A model generated the notes under the pieces. It searched no databases and had not been told where the DNA came from. It worked only from the letters and a program-made list of their open reading frames with translations. DNA of 64,000 nucleotides, from the NCBI GenBank assembly GCA_012934845.2, contig WNNJ02003047.1, forward strand, positions 45,285 to 109,284, given 5' to 3'. Numbering within the stretch: position 1 is the stretch's first letter; every line of letters starts with the position of its first letter. This stretch comes from Pomphorhynchus laevis (lineage: Eukaryota; Acanthocephala; Palaeacanthocephala; Echinorhynchida; Pomphorhynchidae). Shown here piece by piece: positions 43,480 to 56,293 of this stretch. The translations under genes and the position numbers were made by a program.

Positions 43480-45770
43480 ACCACACCAACGCCCTACCTT
43501 CCGACTGAATCACACAGGGTCTCTCACACACCTGAGGATTCAGTCAAGTCGAACGATGGTTGGTTGTCGCGATGTAATGAGCTCCAAAAATCTGTTGTTG
43601 TTCTAGGGGACGTCCTCTCGAAAAGAAGACTAATCACGAGATTGCCTAGGTACACCAAAAGTGTACATGAGCACTACCACCGCACTACATACGCTGTGCT
43701 CGTTTTAGGGCCTATTTAGCTTTCTTCAGGACACTTAAGCTTATTCAAGTAAGATCAGAAAGTCAATTTGACCGTAATGGTAAATCCATGTATCTTACTT
43801 GATGTAAAAAATTGGGAATGGCTGATTATTCAGAATGGAAGAGAGATTATATTGCTAGTCTCTTGAGCTTTTTATTTGTTGCAGAGGTACCATTAAAGAT
43901 AACCGCCTGCGATTTAGAGGAATTGGGAATAAGATTGGATCGGGAAAGCTAGTATTTTAATTCTATGAAGAAACGGCTGATGTCCGAGACTACATCTTTT
44001 ACCTGCGTCCACAAAACAGTGATGTGGTATCATCAGTGTGTATCACTAGATGTTGATCACGTTTAAAATATTTGAATAGAACAATAGAAGCAGCGAGACA
44101 TAAAATAGGAGAAAATGGTGAGCCATGATGCACACCTGTAATAGGGAGTAGAGTTATCAGGCAACCCTAGGAACCTTAAAGAGATGACAACAAAGGGAAT
44201 GGAGATACTGTCAAAAGCAGTGTAGAAGTTAATAAAGACATCCACAGCAAACTGATGACTGTTATCTTGGCAAAACTGATACACTTCGCCTAGGGCAAGC
44301 CACTGACTCTTTTTGTAAAAATATACGTCTGCTAATATTAATGTCAGCAACATCGGAGGAGGTGACTAACAACATTGTGACGGTAACCTCCTTGAACTGG
44401 CAAACACGAGGGGATAGTGGTGGTTCGGATCTAGAGGTACCCATAAGTGGGCCCCAGGAGTTCAGGATATATGTAACAGACATGTCCCTACTCCTGAAGT
44501 CACCTTAAGGTCGGATAGGTTGTGGAGATCGAGTGGCTTCATAATTGTGAATAGATAGTGTATCCTCCAAAACTTTATCAAGTCATATGCTACTAATTCG
44601 GCCCAATGCCCTCTCCCTCTAGCAGACAAACTTCTTGAATATCTGCAAAAAGTGAGACTGTGAAGGGTTCAGACGAGCAATGCTCTCTCAATCCCTTATC
44701 AGCTGTAGTCGATATTTAGTGGTTCAATATTCTTTCGAGAGAGTATGTCTGAGGAAAACAGAAATATTAGGGATGTGTAGCATTTTTGCTATGACTGTGA
44801 GTTTTGTTTGAGTAGGATTGAATAGGCGACCTTTATAGGTAGTCGAAAGGATTGCGGTAGCTTGCGATAAGAAGTAGAAATTGAATTGGGTCAGATTCAC
44901 ATTACCTACAACAGAGAAGAATTGGATAGCTGCCTGGAAAAAGGCCACTCTGATTGAATCAAAGTGGAATCTCGTTCTCAGCAACGTATCTTCCTCTAAC
45001 CGCCAGCGGAGTTAGTCGTCCAATGTGGACAGTTGTTGGCGAGACTGATCAATACATGGTGATTTAGCAGCCACTTATCATGAAGCAATAGTGTCGAGGA
45101 AAGAATTTGCTGTTTGAAGTTAATGGCCGGTGATGGTGTTTTATGAATAAAATATACGTTCCTGGCTCTTCGGAGTACTTCATTAATCCAGTGACTAGTT
45201 CTGTCTTTGAAGTCCCCAAAGAACATGTTATAACCTCAACCTAATATACTATTCAAGAAGTCACGTTTCTTGTTAATCTCTAGGTCAAATATAGATATTA
45301 ACTATACTGATACGTTTACCGTTCTTCCAGATTGTTATTACCAGTAATAGAATAGATCTTAAGTGGATCTTAACTAAGTTTAAAAGACCTTGAGATGAAG
45401 ATGATTGGGGTGGGGTTATATACTTAGTAAAGTGGGGGATTATGTGCTTTGGTAAAAATCGAGTAATATCCTGAGTTGAGCGGATAGATCTGGTATCCTG
45501 ATGGACAATTACGCCTGCATCGCGACCAGTTAAAATACGAAGATCAGAAGCACTACCCGGATTCCACTGAAAGATGTTTAGTGATAATAATTCGGGACTA
45601 CTTACCATTGCATTAGTGGTACCAAAGTGAGCAAACAGCCCCCAGTTGAAACCAGAGGTTGGTAGATTTCTCTTCTTACAGCCATCCAACCCAGAAGGGC
45701 CGTTCATCTCATTCTTGTTGCTGGGCGAATTATCATAATTTTCATGACGGGGTGCACTGCCTATTGTTTC
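43480..45770 (-). mobile_element. Family J LINE, copy 2, heavily decayed
   Basis: ORF2 begins at about 45620 with SPELLSLNIFQWNPGSASDL and continues GRDAGVIVHQDTRSI (endonuclease). It covers TYKGRLFNPTQTKLTVIAKM, VYQFCQDNSHQFAVDVFINF with TAFDSISIPFVVIS (RT motif A), and ends near 43480 in the family 3' terminus. Many frame changes and small deletions make it one of the oldest copies here. Confidence 0.82.
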
Positions 45771-45839
45771 CCTTCTTTGTCAGTTTGATAGAGTTATTAT
45801 TTACAAATGCTGATATTTTCTTTAATCCATAAGGTGTCC

Positions 45840-46259
45840 CTACGCTGTCATGTGCCGACGTAGATGAATACAAATCATATTGGTGATCAGCGTTTCAACC
45901 TGAGTATATGTTTCTTTGTTTTCCAGTTCTAAAAACTTAAACATTTTATTTTTGAAGACTCGAGACTCATTATTTGCCGCTTTATCAAGACTCAATGTTT
46001 GACGATTTAATAAAAGAGAAAGGCACCGTTCCCATGATGTGACTCTATTTATACTCTTTAAAATATGTACATTTCCTGGACCACGCTGGGTGATCCAGAT
46101 AGCAACTAACACATCTAAAGCGCCCCTTTCCGTTAGGGTATCCATCATTGCTATTCCCCTTAAAATTCGTACAGCTAGGGCATCTTTTATCAAAACGTCA
46201 TGCCGATTTCCAGTGCTCCCAGACAATAAATAAATACAGGTTTTCTGAATAAATAACAA
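45840..46259 (-). CDS. Unidentified exon-like ORF, 139 aa
   Basis: The minus-strand open frame is preceded by TTATTTATTCAG, a good splice acceptor at about 46248. The likely exon then starts KTCIYLLSGSTGNRHDVLIK. It is rich in amphipathic helical patterns (KDALAVRILRGIAMMDTL, WERCLSLLLNRQTLSL, ETYTQVETLITNMICIHLRR) and ends with a TAG at about 45840. It is not part of family J, which flanks it on both sides. It might be the last exon of a host gene whose earlier exons lie beyond the LINE at 46345-48735, or a fragment. No function is proposed. Confidence 0.35.
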   Translation of the reverse strand: MLFIQKTCIYLLSGSTGNRHDVLIKDALAVRILRGIAMMDTLTERGALDVLVAIWITQRGPGNVHILKSINRVTSWERCLSLLLNRQTLSLDKAANNESRVFKNKMFKFLELENKETYTQVETLITNMICIHLRRHMTA

Positions 46260-46344
46260 TCGATTAGAAATAATTAAAAACGAAACATGCAGAAAAACAA
46301 TCGAAAACAGCCAAGAAGTTAAAAATTCGTTCGCTTCTTTAACT

Positions 46345-48735
46345 TTGTTACGGCCTCATGTCCAGCGGGATCTGAGTCCTCCAGCCAATCCAAAGATAAG
46401 TCCCTGCTCCTGAAGTCACCCCAAGACGGTATTGGTTGGGGAGATAGAGTGGCTCCATAGTTGTGTAGGGATAGTGACTCTTACAACACTCTGTCAAGGC
46501 CAATGCTCCCAATCCAACCAACAGCCTTGTCCCTCCAGTAGGCAAACTTCTCTTTCTTGAATATATTCCAAAACGAAGACTGAGAAGGATTAAGGTGGGC
46601 AAGTCTCGCCCTATCCCTGCTCAGCTGAAACCTATATCTAAAGCTCCAGTATTCATTCGAGAGTGTCTGTCTTGCGGAAACAGAGAGATTGAGGTGTCGC
46701 ATTCTAGCCAGGACCTTGAGTTTTGTTGAGGTGGGATTGTATATGCGACCTTTATAGGTAGTCGAAAGCAACGCAGTAACTTGCGATGAGAGGTAGCAAT
46801 AAAATTCGGTCAAAATTTCATTACAATTTCTAGGGGAGTTGGATCGCTGCTTGAAAGAAGGCCACACTGATGGGGTCAAAGTGAAACCTCTTTCTAAACA
46901 ACGAATGATCCTCAGTCCGCCAGCAAAAAAGATCATGAGAGGTGGTCTGTTTTTGGCGCGACTGCTCAGTACAGATAGGTTTCAACAGTCACATCTTATG
47001 AAGCAGTAATATGTCGAAGAAAGAATTAGTTGTTGAGCAATGAAAGGTGGGGAACGGTTGTTTGTAAATAATGTAGTCGTTCCTGGCTTTGTTGAGAGCT
47101 GCATTAATCAACGACCAGTTCTGTCGTTGAAGTCACCATGTAACATGTCATAGCCACTACTTAAAATACGGTCCAGGAGTCCAAGGTTCTTGTGAATTTC
47201 TCCTGGCCTAATATAGATATTGGCTATACTGATACGTTTACCTTTCTTACAAAGTGATATTGCTAAACAAGACACGGCTGGACAAGAATAATTTTAAAGG
47301 AGGGATGATCTTAAAGAGCATTTAATTAAGGTTAAAATACCTTTAGATGAAGATGAGAGATGAGGGGTTATGTACGGAGTAAAGCAGGTGTAAATGTGCT
47401 TAGAGATAAATCGAGTAATATCCTGAAGGAGACGGATAGACCGCGTCTCCTGAAGGACTATAACATCTGCATCTCTACCAGATAGAAGCCTAAGGGCGAA
47501 AGCACCTCCCGAATTCCACTGAAGAATATTCAGTGAAAAAGGATCTTGATTACTTCCCATTGTGTTACGTCAGCTGGAGTGAGATGCCCCTTCTAGCCCG
47601 GACCAGAGGTGGGAAGGCTGCCCTTCTCACAACCAGCCAAACTAGAAGAAGTCATTTGCCCACTGGCTTTATCTTCATTTTCCAAGGAGGTTGTCGCGAC
47701 TTCCCAGCCATTATCCTTCTTGGCCAACTTTAAAGAGTACAGATTCTGTTTAGAAGCAATTCGTTTTTTGAAGACGGGACCTTCTTTAAGTACGTCGTAA
47801 TATTTGTCGTGATAGGAGAACGTAATTCCTCAAACTTAGCCACAATGTATTGAGTTAAAGTTCGCAACTCGTTCATATTTGCCTGGTGCCTAGCATCTAT
47901 AAGCTTAATGATATCTGAATTTGTCATTGTAATATCAGTAGATCTATTGGCCGAGCAGGCATCAGCGAAGTTGGCCGTCTTGCAGGGTAATCCACAATGC
48001 CGCTTCTTGTAGTCTTTAAAGTAGCTACATTTTCTGGACCAAGAAGGATGTTCACCGCCGCAGTTAGAACAATGGGGAGGCAATACACACTTCCCCGAAT
48101 GAACATCAGATGATCCGCAGGCTCCACATGTCCAGGTCCGATCGCAATTAGAAGCTAAATCCCCTCATTTATTACATCCATTACAATGGTGGTACGTCAG
48201 GTGATCGGAATCTATGAAGGTGAATGACAGATTGTGCCCCAGAAATGGGTTACATTTAATGTTTGATAGGCATTCAGCCTGGTCAACCTACTTTGAGCAA
48301 AATGCAACTGTTAATGGTAGGCCGTTTCTGCTCGTGATAGAACGTATATTATGTACTTTATAAGTAGATTCTAGGCCCTTACATCGTCCTCTGACGTGAA
48401 GGGCGGAAAATTGTTTTTTTTTAAAGCCTGAATAGGCTTGAAAGTTGTCGTTCCGTAATCTGTCAAGTTCTTCTCGAAAAATTCCAAATAGGCTGCTGCG
48501 ATGTCTGAGTTGCAGAAGGAAATGCGAATCTCAAACTGAAAATATCTTATTGAATTGAATAGAATTCTATTTTTGTAAGCAACAGTGAACTCTCTCAGGA
48601 GCATGAAAAAAGTTGTCTTTCGAAAGGTTGTAGAAGTTTCAATATAGTTAGGTTTACCAATTTTGTCACAGGTCTCCCTCCGTGCTCGAGACCAAAAACT
48701 GAGAAGAAACACCACTTACCTCTTTATCTGTAGCA
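46345..48735 (-). mobile_element. Family J LINE, copy 3, RT domain deleted
   Basis: ORF1 pieces at 48715-48371 and 48083-47730 (CSNCGGEHPSWSRKC knuckle). ORF2 begins at 47560 with FSLNILQWNSGGAFALRLLS. The linker region TKLKVLARMRHLNLSVSA at 46936-46481 is present. The terminal 40 bases (46345-46384, ...QIPLDMRP stop) are then fused to sequence that lies about 1.24 kb upstream in the intact copy, removing the RT and most of the C-terminus. Confidence 0.85.
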
Positions 48736-48739
48736 GGAA

Positions 48740-50450
48740 TAATTGTTTCCATTGAGCGCTTTGATCCTCTATACTTACTTTTGTACTGCTTTTTTTTAAA
48801 ATAACCTCCCAGACAATAAATTTGCAGTAACAATAGCGATATTGCTTGATAGGTGTAGTAACTCGCTAGAGTGAAAACATCAATTAAGAATGATATGAAA
48901 AACACCGATGTTTATACGAAATAAAACTAATATTTTCTGTTACAAATTTTGTGAGTACCTACAATTTCATGTATAAATAGCAAACTTTGGCTATTATGTC
49001 TAAAAAATATTTATAATCACCAGAAGATTATACCAGTAGCTATCAAAATATTGTAATTTTTATTAAATAAAATTCTTTCACTCGCTTTGTATGTAATTTT
49101 CTCTTCCCTTTGTATGTAATTGTATACTTCTCAAGCCTTACGAAATTCCAGAAAATCTTTACATTATTTCCAACCAAATATTCTTTATATTTTATGTGGT
49201 AACAACATTAACATATATTCTGTTACATATCTTGAATGTTGTAGAAATGGATATCTGTTAAACATCGCCGATCTTATAAAATAGACAAAGGCTTTAGTTA
49301 AATGCAAAAAGAATTATAGACAAATGAAAATATAAGTATATTCTAATCTAAAAATTAGTAAAGTCAAAGCAGTAAAATAAAACGCTCACGTTGCTCCAGT
49401 TTAAGACAAGTGGGGATTCGTTTGATGTAAATCTATTATGTAATAGTCGTGTTTGTCAGGTAAAATATGAATATGCAGTCCACCAAATGAAAATCAAATA
49501 TCTGGGTAGCTAAAAACATCATCTTTTAAATATTTAATGGTTTTCTAGTGGTAAGTTTATTTTTGATAGAAGAGAAAATAAGATCTTAAAATGTTTGAAA
49601 AATTATAAATTTGAAATGTATTTACAATGCAGCAATATTCCAATGCATAGGTTAGCAAATATCACGTTCTATTTATTATCCATTAAGAAATTCATTTATT
49701 AAAATGCTTAATAATGAATTAACAAATGAATTAGTTTTTTAATAAATTAATTAATTCAATAGTTCATTATATATATTACTTAATAAAATGTAAATATTTG
49801 CTTCAAAAAACGCGTTTAAATATTAATTTATTATTTATTCATAATTTTTATGTAAACTAGCTATTTTTATTATTTAAGTTTTTTAAATTTTAGTGAGTGT
49901 TACATTTTGATATGGAGGTTAAAGTTTACTTTTCCAATATCGTTAATATAACAATATTATCTATTGTGAAGCTAAACTTTGTTTAGTGAGACTTTATAAA
50001 ATATAATATATACCTTGCTTCTGTGAATACGTATTAACCCATTATAATTAGAAAGTTTCTGAATGCAAGAAAATGCTATTTCATGAATGTTGTAAACTAC
50101 AAAAGTTTAATTCGATAATAGTGTCGTTTAATTTGATTTTATGTCGCTTTGCCACACAAAAGTTATTGCAGACTTTAAATAAACTTATGATTTACGTCAT
50201 CTTTATTAAAATAAATAGATTATTTAAAATTGAATTCTGGATAATATTTATTTATGAATTCAAAAACAAATACATTAATTTCTTCAAAATCAGAAAATTT
50301 ATTGTTCCTATTTTTATATTCGGAAAATCGATTATTATAAAAATAAATGGTGTACAAAGAAACAATTAGTTTTTTTATAATTTATTATTCATTTGATACA
50401 ATCTTCGGTTCCCTCAAATGGGCCTTTGTGCAATTAATTATGATCTTGTC
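48740..50450. other. AT-rich spacer
   Basis: Contains a PLE-end-like motif at 49019-49075 (ACCAGAAGATTATACC, AGTAGCTATCAAAATATTG) and long AT-rich stretches. The 98-aa frame at 50073-50369 is Ile/Phe/Lys-rich and probably spurious. GGTTCCCTCAAATGGGCC at about 50410 is the inverted end of the 345-bp module. Confidence 0.5.
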
Positions 50451-50451
50451 A

Positions 50452-51095
50452 TTATTTTGTTATTGGATGCGTGCTTGTAGGAAAATACTCTGCAGGCATG
50501 CCACAGCGAGAACGGGGCGATCTTAGACAAACAGAAGAGGATCGAGCAATTGCAAACGAAATTTTTTTCATAAGTACCAAAATTTCGGAATATTGCTGTC
50601 TTGAGCGCTGCGCCTTAATCACTGCTAGTGATTTCAGAAATAGTCTTATCTCGTCACCCATACCACACGACGTGGAGAAGACGAGAGGTACGAATCTGCT
50701 CCGTTCAAGACTCACAATGCGTTCACTGTATTTCGCCTTTTTTCTTGCTTCATTGCTGGCAAACTTGGATGCGGAGACACGACAAGCATACGATTGAGCG
50801 TGACTATTAAAGATGGTGACGTCTAGAAACGTCCGCTCAAATCGATTGCTCTGAAGTCTGGAACATACAATGTACAAACGTGCACCTCTGTCGCGCGTAG
50901 TCGTCCGAGCTTCGAAATCAAATTCAGCTGAGACATCAGCGAGCTCAGGTTCGATTCCGACACTATAACAAATTGTTGTAAGCTCCTGCACGAGCAAGTC
51001 TCGCACGATATTTCGCCGGATTGAAGGCAACCCTCCTCGTTTGCAGGAAATGACATGGCTTTATATTAACGCTATCTCCACAAGCGCATAAACAA
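50452..51095 (-). pseudogene. Element X C-terminal domain: zinc motif plus nuclease-like region
   Basis: 192-aa open frame (51030-50452): PSIRRNIVRDLLVQELTTIC, VGIEPELADVSAEF, RGARLYIVCSRLQSNRFERT, FLDVTIFNSHAQS, VSLERSRFVPLVFSTSCGMG, YSEILVLMKKISFAIARSSS. Just upstream, ACGDSVNIK and HVISCKRGGL lie in two frames one base apart, giving the CxCG...HxxxCxxGG signature. The arrangement matches the C-terminus of EGxTQGDP-type RT proteins, where E...D(V).VFNP..S suggests a PD-(D/E)xK-like nuclease (inference). The RT part is absent; this is a 5'-truncated copy. Confidence 0.65.
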
Positions 51096-52770
51096 TTAGT
51101 TTACTAAAAACAAAAATCCTAAAATCTTAAAAATGTAAAAATAACTCTTATGACATCAATTTTTTAAGTCAATTCAGATTTAAAATATTTTGATCATTAA
51201 AATATCGATAGAACTGTTCCTTCTGATCTTAGCAAACTAGAACTGCATAATAATAGAGAACTATACTCTTATATACCCTTTCAATATACCCTTATTATAC
51301 CCTTATACCATTAAAATTTAGACTACAATGTTTATAGTGACGAATTTGTTAAGTCGTCAATTTGCTGAAATAAAAAGTTATTTTGGTAATACTAAAATGA
51401 TGTTTATCCAGCTTAATAGCTATACATCAGATGCACACACTAAAATAGTGTAAAATGTGATAACTTAAAGCGATAACTTTAAGAAAAACTTAATCGTTTA
51501 ATCGATAACTTAATCGATAACGCCTAAAACACATTTGCTACTAATATTTAATTAATAAAAGTTGCAAAATATTGGGGATATTAACATCCACAATACAAAT
51601 GTAGGAGTTATAAGACGTGATATGCAATGCATAACTAATATATTTATATCATATTGATATTAATTTATAAAAAGTGATATTTATATCACCAAGATTATAG
51701 TGATATACTAAGATTTGATTTGCCTTAACTTCGAGTGAATTGCTGCTATTAACTTGTTTCTATTCACAATGGCTCGACCTCGTCAATTACAGAATTTGCT
51801 ACAATCACATTTCGGCACTTCTAGATTTCAACCATTTCGGAAACTCTCTTTCAAAGACTAAATATAAACATTATATTTACTTATATGTTGATCAATACTT
51901 AGAGTGTATCTGTTGATCTTTAACTATTTTAGTTCACTTTAAATGTTAGTAGAGTTACAATGAATATTGATAAGTTTACTTTTAATGTTAGTGGAGTTAC
52001 AATGAATATTGAAACTAAGCGCAGACATATATTTGTTAATCTGTAGCAATTGTAGTTCACAATTAATATTTACAATTAATATTGAAACTAAAGGCATGCA
52101 CATATTTGTTGATCTATATATATTTTAGTTTACTATAAATATTAGTAAAATTACAGTGAATCTTTAAAATAAGCTCAAATTTATTATAAAGACCAGTTGC
52201 TTAAAATTTTATTATATTGTAGACTTGAATTAATGTATTTTTCATATATATACTGACGAATTTGTTAAGTCATTTATTTATTTGCTGAAATCTAAAAGGC
52301 TATTTTATTGATACCAAAATGTTTGCTCGAAAAGGACACTGTGTGTTAAAAGCTTGCAATAATAAAGAAAACTTTTTTTCATATCATGTCTATAAAACCA
52401 TCATTAACTAATATTATATATAACTGTCATTCAAATTGATTCAAAAATGCATTAATGCGTAATATCAACTACTGTTATTGGGATTTACTACAACAAAGAA
52501 ATTATAGTCGATTTCAAATGCGCATAAACTATTTATTATCTGATGCTAGACACGAAGAGTTTGCCAAATCAAGTTTCCTGTTCTCGTTATAAATTTAATC
52601 AACCGGAGCGGCTTGTAGTGTTAAAAGCATCTAAATAATAAATAAATAAAGACTTTATTAAATACACCAAAATATAGCATGCAAAAATAAAAAAAGGTAG
52701 GTCATAACCAACTCAGATCAAAAATGACAAAATTTTCTTTCGTTTTTTTTCATCTTCCATTTCTCTTTCA
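51096..52770. other. AT-rich spacer without recognised gene
   Basis: Short related direct repeats around 51930-52150 (for example TGTTAGT(A/G)GAGTTACAATGA at 51944 and 51979). A 31-codon plus frame at 51770 (MARPRQLQNLLQSHFG...) is too short to call. The 52640-52660 AAATAAATAAATAAAGAC is the 3' tail of the next LINE (minus strand). Confidence 0.5.
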
Positions 52771-52781
52771 TGGCCTCAGGT

Positions 52782-54143
52782 TTAGGGGGATCTGAGCACC
52801 CAGATCAAACACGCCGCCTTCCGACTGAACCACCAGGGGTCTTTCACCTCCCGAGGAATCCAATCAGCGCGGACTATGCTTGGTAAACGAGAGACGAGGA
52901 GCTTAAGAAACCTTAGCCTTTGCTCTGGGGGACGTCCTCTTGAGAAGAAGACTAATCCCGAGATAGCCCAAGTGCCCCAAAGGCGCACCTGGGCTTTCCC
53001 TTTCAATGACAGATGCTGAGCCCGTTTCAGGGCCCACCTAGCTTTCTTCAGGATACGTTTGAGTCTATCCAGGTCAGCTTTCGCCGACCAGTTCACCGTA
53101 ACAGTGAACCCCAGGTATTTTACTCGACTTGTGAAGGTGGGAAGTGGTTCAGAGGCAAATATGGAGGAGAGCGCAGAGAGTGCTAATCTCTTAAGTTTTT
53201 TCTTTGTAGCAGGTGTGCCATGAAAGACAACCACCTGCGATTTAGCTGAGTTTAAAATAAGATTGGATATGGGTAACTGATCTTTTAATCTTAAAAAGAA
53301 ATGGCTGATGTCAGAGACTACGTCTTTACACCTGTGCCCAGTGAACAGTGCTGTGGTGTCATCAGCGTACACCACAAGACGTTGTTCGCGTTTAAATATT
53401 TTGAATAGTTTAATAGAGGCAGCAAGATATAAGATAGGAGAAAGTGGGGATCCTTGAGGTACACCCGTAATAGGGTAGAACTGACGCGCATCAGGGTCGT
53501 CTTCATAGTAAAATCGCTTGGTAAACAACAGGATCTCCACTCTGTTCAAAATTCTCGCAGGCAACCCGAGGGACCTGAGAGAAGAGATCACAAAAGGAAT
53601 GGAGATGCGGTCAAATGCAGCAGAAAAGTCAAGGAAAACAGCCACAACTAGACGATGGCTATTATCCCGACAAAACTGCTCCACCTCACCAACTGCTGAA
53701 TGGACCGAGCGACCTTTGACGAACCCATGAAAACCTGGAGGGATCAAATTACGCCTACTTAAATGGTCGCGGATTTTACGCGCAAGCGCTTTTTCGTAAA
53801 TCGACACGAGGGCATTTTGAATCGAAATGGGTCGCAGATCTTTAGGGCATGAGCAGGATTTTTTCTTAGGAATAAAAACACGCTTACTAATATTGATGCC
53901 TGCTACATCGGATGGGGAGGCTAAAAGCATTGTGACGGCCACCTCTCTTCTCTGATCAGCTGTCAAAAGCTGACAGACCCGAGAAGAAAGTGGAACGACG
54001 GATTTGGAGATGCCCGGGAGTGGACCCCAGGAGTTAAGGATATCCGTAACAGATAGATCCCTACTCCTGAAGTTACACCAAGGCGGGATTGGTTGAGGTG
54101 ATAGAGTGGCTCCATAGTTGTGTAGGGCTAGTGACTCCTCCAA
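52782..54143 (-). pseudogene. Family J copy 4 ORF2, RT half (453 aa)
   Basis: RT motifs are intact: FLDFSAAFDRISI, ITGVPQGSPLSPILYLAA and LVVYADDTTALF, then the conserved C-terminus GLVFFSRGRPPEQRLRFLK with DPWWFSRKAACLIWVLRSP. No RNase H. Confidence 0.9.
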
Positions 54144-55192
54144 CCCAATGCTCTATCATTCCAGCAAACAAACTTCTCCTTCTTGAACATCTTCCAAAAG
54201 GAAGACTGAGAAGGATTAAGGCGAGCGATACTCGTCTTATTCATACTCAGCTGGAACCTGTATCTAGTGCTCCAGTATTCATTCGAGAGGGCCTGTTTGG
54301 CGGAAGCAGAGAGATTAGGGAGGTTCAGTAATTTTGCTAGGACCTTGAGTTTCGTCGGAGTGGGATTGTATATACGACCTTTATAGGTAGTCGATAGAAT
54401 CGCGGTAGCTTGCGAAAAGAGGTAGGTATTAAATTCGGTAAGACTCTCATTTCCTATTATGGGAAAGAGTTGGATAGCCACTTGAAAGAGGGCCACTCTG
54501 ACCGGATCAAAGTGAAACCTCCTTCGAAGCAACATATCTTCCTCAATCCTCCAACGAATTAGGTCATGAGAGGTGGACAATTGCTGGCGCGACTGCTCCG
54601 TGCAGAAGGGTTTTAACAACCACCTCGAGTGAAGCAGTAAAATGTCGAGGATAGAATTTGTTGATGTGCAATGAAAGGTAGGTGACGGGGGTTTGTGAAT
54701 AAGATAACCGTTCCTAGCTCTGCGAAGTGCTGCATTGATCCAACGACCAGTTCTGTCGTTGAAATCTCCAAGTATCATGTCATAACCGCTGTCAATAATA
54801 CTATCCAGGAGGTCACGGTTCTTGTGAATTTCCCCTGGACGGATGTAGACATTGGCTAGACTTATGCGTTTACCGTTCTTACTGAGTGAAACTACTAAAC
54901 AAGAAAGGGCTGGACATGAGTAGTTTAATAGGAGGGAGGACCTTAAGGAGCACTTAACTAAGGTCAAGAGTCCTTGAGATGAAGAGGAGTGAGGTGGGGT
55001 TATGTACTGAGTATAGTGGGAACAGATATGCTTTGGGATAAATCGAGTAATGTCCTGGGGGAGACGGATAGACCGCGTCTCCTGAAGGACTATAACATCT
55101 GCATCTCTACCAGATAGAAGTCTAAGGGCGGAAGCACCTCCCGAGTTCCACTGAAGGATATTCAGTGAAAAAGGCTCACGAGTACTCTGCAT
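54128..55192 (-). pseudogene. Family J copy 4 ORF2, endonuclease half (354 aa)
   Basis: APE motifs are complete: LNILQWNSGG, VIVLQETRS, ISLANVYIRPGE, MILGDFNDRTGRWI, NSILDILLLH and STSHDLIRW. The frame ends shortly after CWNDRALGW because of the deletion that separates it from the RT half. Confidence 0.9.
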
Positions 55193-55569
55193 TGTGATGG
55201 ATTAGTTGGATGGGGGATTGCCTACCTAGACAAAGCTAGGTGCAGGAAGGTTGCCTTCCCACCACTAGCCCCCTCTAAGGAAGGTACTTGCCCCTGGGCA
55301 GTATCTTCATTTCCCCTATTAGTCTTCTGTTGGATTAGCTTCCCAATCTTGAGCGGGGGACGGCATGGGCTGAAGCCCCTCTCTTTTTCGACTCCGGAAC
55401 CGAGGAAACAGGAAGCACAGGATTAGTCCCGATAACGGTTAGGATAGAGCGTACTAACTCCTCCATCTGCCGAAGAGCATTCGAAGTCTTTAAGTCGATA
55501 ATCCGTAGAATGTCAGCGTCATACGTGGAGCTGCAGCGACCGCGAAGGACTTTGCCGGATTGGGCGGTT

Positions 55570-56293
55570 TCAGCAAGAATAATTGTCTATATTCTTTGAA
55601 TAGAGAGCATTTCCTGCTCCAAGCAGGATGGCACCCCCCCCCGCAATTCGAGCAGGAAAGGGGGCCTCGCAGCGATCGGTAGTTGTAAGAGAAGGACAGC
55701 TGGTGGAGCTACAGACCCCACACGAAAGGGTCCCACTGCAGCTGGAGGCCCAGTGTCCCCATTTGTGACACCGGCTGCAGTGGGGATAGGTCAGATCATC
55801 CCTCTCTGTGATCGTGAATTTAATATTGAAACCCATAAAGGGATTCGACGTAGAATTAGACAAGGATTCAGCAATATTTACGGGAGCATTGCAAAAGCCA
55901 ACCGGGATAGGGTTCCCGTCCCTTACCCCGGATTGACCTCAGATTGGTGACCTTGAATTTTGCCATAAAAGAACGTATATCTTCTTCTTCCATTGAACAG
56001 GGAAGATTTGAAACTTTTAGCGATGCTAGGATAGGCTTGGATGAAATTTCACCATATTCAGCTAAATTGGCGGAGAAGTACTCCATGTAGTTTGCGGCAA
56101 GGTCATTCGAGACAAAAGAGATCTTCACCTCCGCAGGGTGTAACCTAACAGAGTTAAATAGAACCCTGTTCTGAAACTGTTTGGTGAAGGATCTCAAAAA
56201 TTTGTTGTAGAGATCGTGTTTTTCAATCGGTTTCTTAACTTTAATTATCAACAAATTCTTTAATTTAGGAATGGGGAAGCACCTCCCCATCAC
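55570..56293 (-). pseudogene. Family J copy 4 ORF1 pieces
   Basis: 56293-55868 (141 aa) covers LIIKVKKPIEKHDLYNKFLR ... VLFNSVRLHPAEVKISF. 55863-55570 covers the zinc-knuckle region YPHCSRCHKWGHWASSC and CGVCSSTSC. The frames differ, so the protein is broken. Confidence 0.85.

Noticed and set aside
50073-50369. 98-aa plus-strand ORF
   Set aside because: Ile/Phe/Lys-rich translation of AT-rich DNA with no motif, splice sites or homologous family recognised.
50471-50810. Plus-strand ORFs of 108 and 60 aa
   Set aside because: They are shadows of the minus-strand element X C-terminal domain, whose motifs are clear.
51770-51865. RecQ-helicase-like start (LLQSHFGTSRFQPF)
   Set aside because: Only about 25 residues, then a stop. 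No helicase motif follows in any frame within the next kilobase.
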